From the NCBI GenBank assembly GCA_022592445.1, contig JABYQR010000522.1, positions 1 to 23,507 on the forward strand: a DNA stretch of 23,507 nucleotides. The letters run 5' to 3'. Below the pieces are notes generated by a model that did no database searches, was not told where the DNA came from, and was given only the letters and a program-made list of their open reading frames with translations. Origin of the DNA: Cytidiella melzeri (Eukaryota > Basidiomycota > Agaricomycetes > Polyporales > Irpicaceae). Every line of letters starts with the position of its first letter. The first letter of the stretch is position 1. The translations under genes were made by a program, and so were the position numbers. Of this stretch, positions 18,241 to 23,507 are shown in pieces.

Positions 18241-18629
18241 CTTATCCAGTGCTTATCCACACTACATCAAATACCGGATTTTCCAGCATCAAAAACGGTT
18301 GAAAAAAGCGTGAACTATCGCACAACCAGATCTAAGATTGGATGGGTCAGAAAATGATGCAAAAATTTAGTTTGTGGGTTCTGGATTTGAACCGTTGAAA
18401 AATCATGCAGTAAAGCCTTGTAAGGTGCGAGATTTAGTAGCTGAAAAAATGTTGCTGGTGTATACAATTTCTGAGGTATGAAAACCGTGACTCTCAGCTG
18501 GGTTTTATATACACATAAATCTTGATACAACGCGTGACTGAGGTCAGAATTGTGATTTTTCTTTTCAAGTTAGCAAAATTCTGCACTAATTTTGCTCTGG
18601 CGACAAGATTTTGCAAGCTAAACAAACAA
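18241..18629. other. Unassigned stretch between MULE and Ty3 element
   Basis: It begins with two LTR-type 12-bp words (to 18258) and contains ACCGGATTTTCC, also found inverted at about 14345-14360 in the solo LTR. It may therefore be rearranged LTR sequence. The rest is AT-rich with no gene or primer-binding site recognised. Confidence 0.35.
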
Positions 18630-21224
18630 GATTTAATGCTAGTGCTGAGAGCTCAACAATTTGCAGTAGGCTTCGAAAGGATGACAAATGGAAGACGGCA
18701 TTCATCACACACCGTGGCCTTTTTGAAGCCAAGGTAATGTACTTCGGTTTCAGCAACACACCTGCGACATTCCAAGCCATGATGAATGGAATTCTGAGTG
18801 ATTTGATCTTAGAGGGACATGTCATGGTGTATCTCAACAACATCCTCATCTTCACTGAAGACAAGAAGGAAAACAGTCGCATCACACAGGAAGTGCTCAA
18901 GCATCTACGCGAGAATGATCTATTTGCCAAACCGGAAAAATGCTTTTTTGACAAAGATTGCATTGAGTACTTAGGCATGATCATTTCTCACGGACACATC
19001 GAGATGGATCCAGCCAAACTCACCGGAGTTACTGAGTGGCTGCAATCTGAAAAGATTAAGCAAGTCCAAGCCTTCTTAGGCTTTGCCAACTTCTATCGGC
19101 GTTTCATTAAGGACTTTGCTAAAGATGCAAAACTACCCACTATTCTGACAAAGAAGGACCAATCCTGGATCTGGAAAAATGCTCAGAACAGGCCTTCCAA
19201 AGTCTGAAAAAGGCTTTTACGTCAGCACCCATTCTGAGGATACCAGATGAGAAAAACCCTTTCCATCTGGAAACAGACGCTAGCAACTTTGCTACAGGAG
19301 CGGTACTATCCCAACTGGACCCAGCTGACAAGCTGTGGCATCCAGTAGCCTTCTACTCTAAATCACTCAATGTTCATGAACGTAACTATGAGATATATGG
19401 TAAGGAGTTGTTGGCTATTATCCGTGCCCTGGAAGAGTATTGTCAACATCTGGAGGGACATCTAATTACCATAGAAATATGGTCGGATCATCAAAACCTG
19501 ACATACTTCAGGAATGCTCAGAAGCTGACTCGGAGACAAGCGCAATGGGCATTATACCTCACGCAATTCAATTTTGTGCTTCGACACAAACCCGGAAAGA
19601 CCATGCTTACCGCAGGTCCTCTATCCAGGAGGCCAGATCATGAAGAGGGGGTAAAATCTGATAATGAGGAAAAAATTCTCCTTAAACCCGAGTTTTTGGC
19701 CATCTCTGCTATTGAAAACTCTCATGGCTTGCCTATCAACAATGATGAAATCCTAAGACAGGTCAAGGAAGCACTCATTAACAACAAAGCTACCAAGGAC
19801 TGTCAGCAGTTACTTCACTCTGGTCCTAGGGAGTTCAAGAAATCACTAGACTAATGGAATTTTGAGAACAGATTACTCCTATACCATGGAAAAGTCTACA
19901 TCCCCAAAAATCAGAAATTAGATCTGAGACGCCAAATCATCCAGATGCGTCACAATCTACCTTCTGCCAGACATCCTGGCAGATGGAAAACGTACGAACT
20001 GATATTGAGAAACTACTGGTGGCCAGGTTTAACCACTGATGTCAAGAAATACGTGACAGGCTGTAACACATGTCAGCGGATGAAGACTCGTCCGCAACAG
20101 CCTTATGAACCACTCATCCCTAATCCGGTTCCGGCCGAACCATGGGATATCATGACTGTCGACTTGATTACTCATTTACTGGAGTCTGATAGTTTCAATG
20201 CTATCTGTGTAGTCGTAGACCGCCTTACTAAAAGGGCGTACTTCTTCCCTATTGTAAACGAGTTCTCGGGAAAAGATCTTGCAGCTCTACTCTACAAGAG
20301 AGTTTGGACCCTTCACGTGTCACCTTTGCAAATTATTTCCGACTGAGGTCCACAATTCGCAGCAGATTTATTCCAGGAATGGTGTAAAATGCTAGGGATA
20401 GAATCTACAATGACTACCACATGTCACCCGCAGACTGATGGTCAAACTGAACTGGTTAATTAAACACTTGAACAGTATCTGCGTTGTTACGTTGATCAAC
20501 TACATGACAACTGGGCTAGACTGCTCAGCTCGGCTGAGTTTGCATACAACAATGCAGTGCATGAGGGAACCAAGCACTTGCCTTTCTACCTCGAATACGG
20601 CAGACACCCTAGAGCTGGTCCAACGCTCACTAAGGACCTGAAAAGGTCTGACATGAATGACATCATGTGGAACCGCTTGCAAGCTCAAAAGCATGCTAAA
20701 GCGGCGTTACAGCTTGCGGCTGAACACATGAAATGGTACTATGACAAGCACATTCAGAAGGTCCCCTTCAACAAAGGCGATCAGGTCATGCTAGATCTGA
20801 GAGACTATAAAAATCTGGACATAAGCTGTCAGCCAAGTACTACAGCCCATTCAAGATTGCTGAAAAGATTTTGCTGGTCACATTCAGACTGGAATGGCCC
20901 AAACGTTCACCAAGGATACATCCTGTATTCCATGCAAGCAAGTTGGTACCGTACAACAAACCTGAATTCAAAGGCCAAAAGCTGGAGATGCCTCCACCAG
21001 ATATCATCGACAGAGAAGAAGAATACAAAGTTGAGAAGATTCTCAAGTCAAGATGTACAGGGTGTGCCAAAAAGCTTCAGTATTACATACTCTGGAAAGG
21101 CTATGGACCGAATGATGACACGTGTGAACCTGTAGGAAACATCACACACGCTCAAGAAGCAATCAAGAAATTCTACAACAATCATCCCGGAGCTATTTGC
21201 TCAGCTACGATCTGCTGTGTATAA
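18630..21224 (+). pseudogene. Ty3 pol remnant: RT, RNase H, integrase, chromodomain
   Basis: RT homology begins around DKWKTAFITHRGLFEA (18677 on) with GFSNTPATFQ. The active-site box reads YLNN (18830-18841) instead of YLDD, so both catalytic Asp are lost. A frameshift near 19190-19200 leads to RNase H with HLETDASNFATGAVLSQ and KELLAIIRALEEYCQH. One frame then runs to about 20835 with stops at 19852-19854 (TAA), 20344-20346 (TGA) and 20461-20463 (TAA). Integrase has an HHCC zinc region (near 19948-20075; CNTC at 20062-20073) and D, D, E at 20161, 20341 and 20449, with 35 residues between the last two. A second shift near 20830 leads to a chromodomain (21021-21182; EYKVEKIL, YYILWKGYG) that would tether the integrase to marked chromatin. 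It cannot act on its own. Confidence 0.9.
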
Positions 21225-21416
21225 GTTACAAACAACACAACAAGGATTATCCACGATGCAATGATGCAACCGAGGAAGGTACAGACTAGACTACCATCAG
21301 CAAATCAGGTGTGAACCCTGTCAGGGGCGTCGGTACTAGCCGTTAGAGTCACTCGGAATTGCTTAGGCACCCTCTTGACAATGGTAAAAAAGTGGATTCA
21401 ATGACCAAGGTGTTTG
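21225..21416 (+). other. Ty3 3' noncoding region
   Basis: These 190 bp after the chromodomain frame contain no gene. No clear polypurine tract stands before the LTR remnant at 21417, consistent with a deletion that removed it together with the U3 part of the LTR. Confidence 0.45.
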
Positions 21417-21557
21417 CCTCAGTTTTATCCACTCTGTTGAACTAGGACTACTCAGTACCTCACAGTACTTCACTCACCACACCTCTTACTCTCTATCTCA
21501 ATCAACTCCCCCCCAGTTTATCACCTTACCTGGTGAGTAGTAACCTTAACTGTTATA
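21417..21557 (+). mobile_element. 3' LTR remnant (R-U5 part only)
   Basis: CCTCAGT, TTATCCACTCTGTTGAAC and GGTGAGTAGTAACC are shared with 14762-14901 in the solo LTR. The end reads CTGTTATA where the solo LTR has CTGTTACA. Everything upstream of about the expected transcript start is missing. Confidence 0.75.
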
Positions 21558-21820
21558 CCCACTAGAACTGCCACAGGCTGTGTTCTGATTGTAACTCCTC
21601 CTTAGAGAGCAACTAATCATTGTGAAACTTGGTGCAACAATCCAATGCAGTGCTTGCTGCTGATGAACCCATGTCCTGTTGATGTCTGAACTGCCTCACC
21701 CCCCTTGGGACTGCCACAGGCTGTGTTCTGATTGTAACTTCTGCTTAGAGAGCAACTAACAGTGTGAAACTTTGTGGAACAATCAGATACAGTACTCTAC
21801 TAATGCAGCCACAAAATCAC
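21558..21820 (+). repeat. Nearly two 143-bp units, target of the copia insertion
   Basis: The sequence CCACTAGAACTGCCACAGG through CCTGTTGATGTCTGAACTGC to GCAGCCACAAAATCAC follows the units at 7230-7500. It stops at the copia LTR, where the copy at 7490 continues without interruption. Confidence 0.8.
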
Positions 21821-21991
21821 TGTTAGAAGGCTATGAAAGTAGTGGAGAGCGTTGAGAGAGCGAGTCTGAGAGGGATCACACAGTGGGAGTTGGGGATCAA
21901 AAGTGCGTATCGTTGCATTGATCAGTTTTAGTCTTATATACGGTAACTACAGCGCCCGTACGTTGAGCGTCTAATTTAATATAGTCGAACA
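21821..21991 (-). mobile_element. 3' LTR of the copia element, 171 bp
   Basis: On the minus strand it begins TGTTCGAC and ends TTCTAACA, and it directly follows the polypurine tract AAGGGGAG. A TATA box (TATATAAG, 21940-21933) lies about 50 bp from its start. The adjacent pentamer ATCAC (21816-21820) should recur beyond the unseen end of the element. Confidence 0.85.
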
Positions 21992-22001
21992 CTCCCCTTC
22001 A
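21992..22001 (-). promoter_or_regulatory. Polypurine tract of the copia element
   Basis: The stop codon of pol overlaps TTGAAGGGGAG, which lies directly against the LTR start TGTTCG. This is the expected primer for plus-strand DNA synthesis. Confidence 0.75.
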
Positions 22002-23507
22002 AGCACGAATATGAAGTAGTTCATTGAAGTGCTTGAGTTTTTCGAGAGGTAGTGCTTTAGTAAGTGTATCAGCACGTTGATCGTTAGAAGATATGTGATG
22101 AATAGTTATATACTTCTTGAGTACACGATCGCTGATGAAATTCTTACGAATCTCGAAGTGTTTAGTTTGTTGCGAATGTTGCTCGTCAGGTGAGCTAACA
22201 ATGGCAATAGTTGATGCACTGTCAGTATACATTTTGACAGGGTCCATAGTAGAGTTAAGTAGTTCGTCAATGAGTGCTTTTAGATATATAGCTTCAGTTG
22301 ACGCATGCGCTAAGGCATATAATTCGGCTTCGGTGACCGATAGTGTTACAAGTGAACCACGCTTACTTGACCAAGAGATAAGCGAGTCATTATATGTGAA
22401 GGTGTAGCCCATTATTGGTTTATTGCCGTATGTAGTCATACCGTCAGAATCAGCGTATCCGACAAGTGAAGTATTAGTAGTAGTTGCTTGGTTTCCTAGG
22501 ACAAGCCAGTAATCGCACGTTCCCTTCAAGTATAGGTAACACTGTTTAGCTGCAGCGAAGTGTTCCTTAGAAGGGTCAGCTAAGTATCGTGCAAGTTGAC
22601 CAGTGCAGTATGCAACGTCTGGTCGAGTACAGTCAGCAACGTATCGTAAACCACCGACTAAAGACATGTATTGTTTAATAGCGTCAGCGTCCTGACGAGG
22701 TTCTTTCGAGTCACGGGGGGCTAAGTTGTGCTCGTGTATCATAGGCGTACGGCGTGTATGATCATGGTCAAAGTTGTTTCGTTTAAGTATAGTTTGGATA
22801 TAATCGCGTTGACGAAGCTTGATAACACCAGAGGCTTTGTCGTAATCGATTTCCATGCCAAGCATCCAGTGGATAGTGCCACCGTTTGTTACCTCGACAT
22901 GTTGTCTAAGTGCTATCTCAAATTGTTCAGCGACGACAGAAGTGATAGTACAGAGAGTAATATCGTCGACATGAACAGCGAGTATAAGTATTAGTTTTTC
23001 TCCCCTATAAAGGTAGAAGACAGCGTTATCATAGTCTGAACGCTTAAGTCCAAGTTGGAAAAGTATATCGCATAGTACCTTGTACCAGCGACGTCCGGCT
23101 TGTTTAAGGCCATAGATAGTTTTGCGTAATTTAAGTACCCAGCCCTTAGGCAAGTTGGGCAGTAAGTCGCCAGGCGGCGGACGAAGATAAAGATCTTCAT
23201 CATCGTTAATTTTACCGTATAAGTAAGCAGACTTAACGTCGAGTTGATTAATCTCGAAGTGTAGTGAAGCTGCAAGTGTGAGTATGAGTCGCATAGAACT
23301 CATGCGCGCGACTGGAGCGAACAAGTCGTTTGCATAGTAATCAATACCATCGCGCTGAGAGTATCCTTGCGCAACAAGTCTTGACTTGAGTTTAGTAACT
23401 TTGCCATGTTCGTACTTAGTCTTGTAGACGAAGCGAGAACCAGTAATGTTGGCATTTGGCGGCGGGATACAGTATTCCCAAGTGCCGAGTTGTTCGAGTG
23501 TATCAAC
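21999..23507 (-). CDS. Ty1/copia pol, C-terminal half (RT and RNase H), open at the window edge
   Basis: The frame is open from the right edge (23507) to the TGA at 22001-21999, 502 codons without interruption; the true start lies outside. RT begins with GTWEYCIPPPNA, KSRLVAQGYSQRDGIDY and LFAPVARMSS, typical of copia elements. It continues with QLDVKSAYLYG (Asp near 23240), YGLKQAGRRWY and an active-site HVDD (22973-22962), where YVDD is usual; both Asp are kept. RNase H follows with ADSDG, LISWSSKRGS, TEAELYAL and YTDSAS (catalytic Asp, Glu, Asp near 22451, 22331 and 22223), then KHFEIRKNFI and ADTLTKALP. It would make and process the cDNA in cytoplasmic particles. The undamaged frame beside intact LTR and polypurine tract suggests a recent, possibly active copy. 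Confidence 0.9.
   Translation of the reverse strand, partial: VDTLEQLGTWEYCIPPPNANITGSRFVYKTKYEHGKVTKLKSRLVAQGYSQRDGIDYYANDLFAPVARMSSMRLILTLAASLHFEINQLDVKSAYLYGKINDDEDLYLRPPPGDLLPNLPKGWVLKLRKTIYGLKQAGRRWYKVLCDILFQLGLKRSDYDNAVFYLYRGEKLILILAVHVDDITLCTITSVVAEQFEIALRQHVEVTNGGTIHWMLGMEIDYDKASGVIKLRQRDYIQTILKRNNFDHDHTRRTPMIHEHNLAPRDSKEPRQDADAIKQYMSLVGGLRYVADCTRPDVAYCTGQLARYLADPSKEHFAAAKQCYLYLKGTCDYWLVLGNQATTTNTSLVGYADSDGMTTYGNKPIMGYTFTYNDSLISWSSKRGSLVTLSVTEAELYALAHASTEAIYLKALIDELLNSTMDPVKMYTDSASTIAIVSSPDEQHSQQTKHFEIRKNFISDRVLKKYITIHHISSNDQRADTLTKALPLEKLKHFNELLHIRA

Larger units (their letters stand above)
18630..21557 (+). mobile_element. 5'-truncated Ty3 (Metaviridae) chromovirus element
   Basis: In order it holds part of reverse transcriptase, RNase H, integrase and a chromodomain, the domain order of Ty3 chromoviruses. 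Gag, protease and the start of reverse transcriptase are missing. The noncoding part 21225-21416 leads to only the last ~141 bp of an LTR (21417-21557), matching 14762-14901. The right edge abuts 143-bp repeat units. The flanking pentamers CTCAC (before 15025) and CCCAC (after 21557) are similar but sit in different repeat families, so they do not prove one insertion. Confidence 0.85.

Noticed and set aside
15104..18289. GGATTTTC at both 15105 and 18281 as a MULE target duplication
   Set aside because: With these ends the inner sequences show no inverted similarity; the nonamers at 15096 and 18241 fit better.
18368..18384. B-box-like GGTTCAAATCC on the minus strand
   Set aside because: No A-box stands at the right distance and the arms do not fold as a tRNA.

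Overview
The window looks like repeat-dominated nuclear DNA of a filamentous fungus, most likely a basidiomycete. The evidence is short introns of 50-64 bp with GT(GC)/AG ends and a clear CTACTAA-type branch site, a fungal-style Ty3 chromovirus with a C-terminal chromodomain, a Ty1/copia element, a MULE (Mutator-like) transposase and a PIF1/Helitron-type helicase remnant. The phylum is an inference from how these proteins read; no marker gene fixes it. No rRNA, intact tRNA or CRISPR array was seen. One ordinary host-type gene is supported: a small secreted protein at 8457-8921.

Layout. 1-1240: two direct copies of a hairpin-bearing repeat enclose a probable solo LTR (119-811) and a tRNA-like segment. 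1440-4640: three copies (A, B, C) of an old composite repeat family; B and C form a large inverted repeat, and C carries a well-bounded 673-bp CACTA-type transposon. 4647-5830: decayed minus-strand coding debris, including the end of a helicase. 5866-6493: a probable LTR on the minus strand. 6494-7580: family copy E (minus) with five 143-bp units. 7781-9077: the secreted-protein gene with TATA box, two duplicated 5'UTR introns and a polyadenylation signal. 9179-11608: family copy D, split by a solo LTR (9757-10522). 11609-11730: foldback element. 12045-15024: array of degenerate ~61-bp units, split by a second solo LTR (13440-14901). 15025-15104: the start of another copy of that LTR, cut by a MULE (15105-18240). 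18630-21557: 5'-truncated, mutated Ty3 element. 21558-21820: 143-bp units. 21821-23507: 3' LTR and open pol end of a Ty1/copia element that runs off the window.

The region is a nest of insertions, and several are shown by comparison inside the window: copy E holds the empty site of the LTR in copy D, copy D holds the empty site of the CACTA element in copy C, and the 61-bp array reads across the second solo LTR once one CCTTT is removed. The Ty3 and MULE genes carry stops that are nearly all explained by C-to-T or G-to-A changes, whereas the copia frame is open over 502 codons and is probably the youngest insertion. The secreted-protein gene sits between two oppositely oriented copies (E and D) of the composite repeat, and its own promoter and 5'UTR contain tandem duplications.
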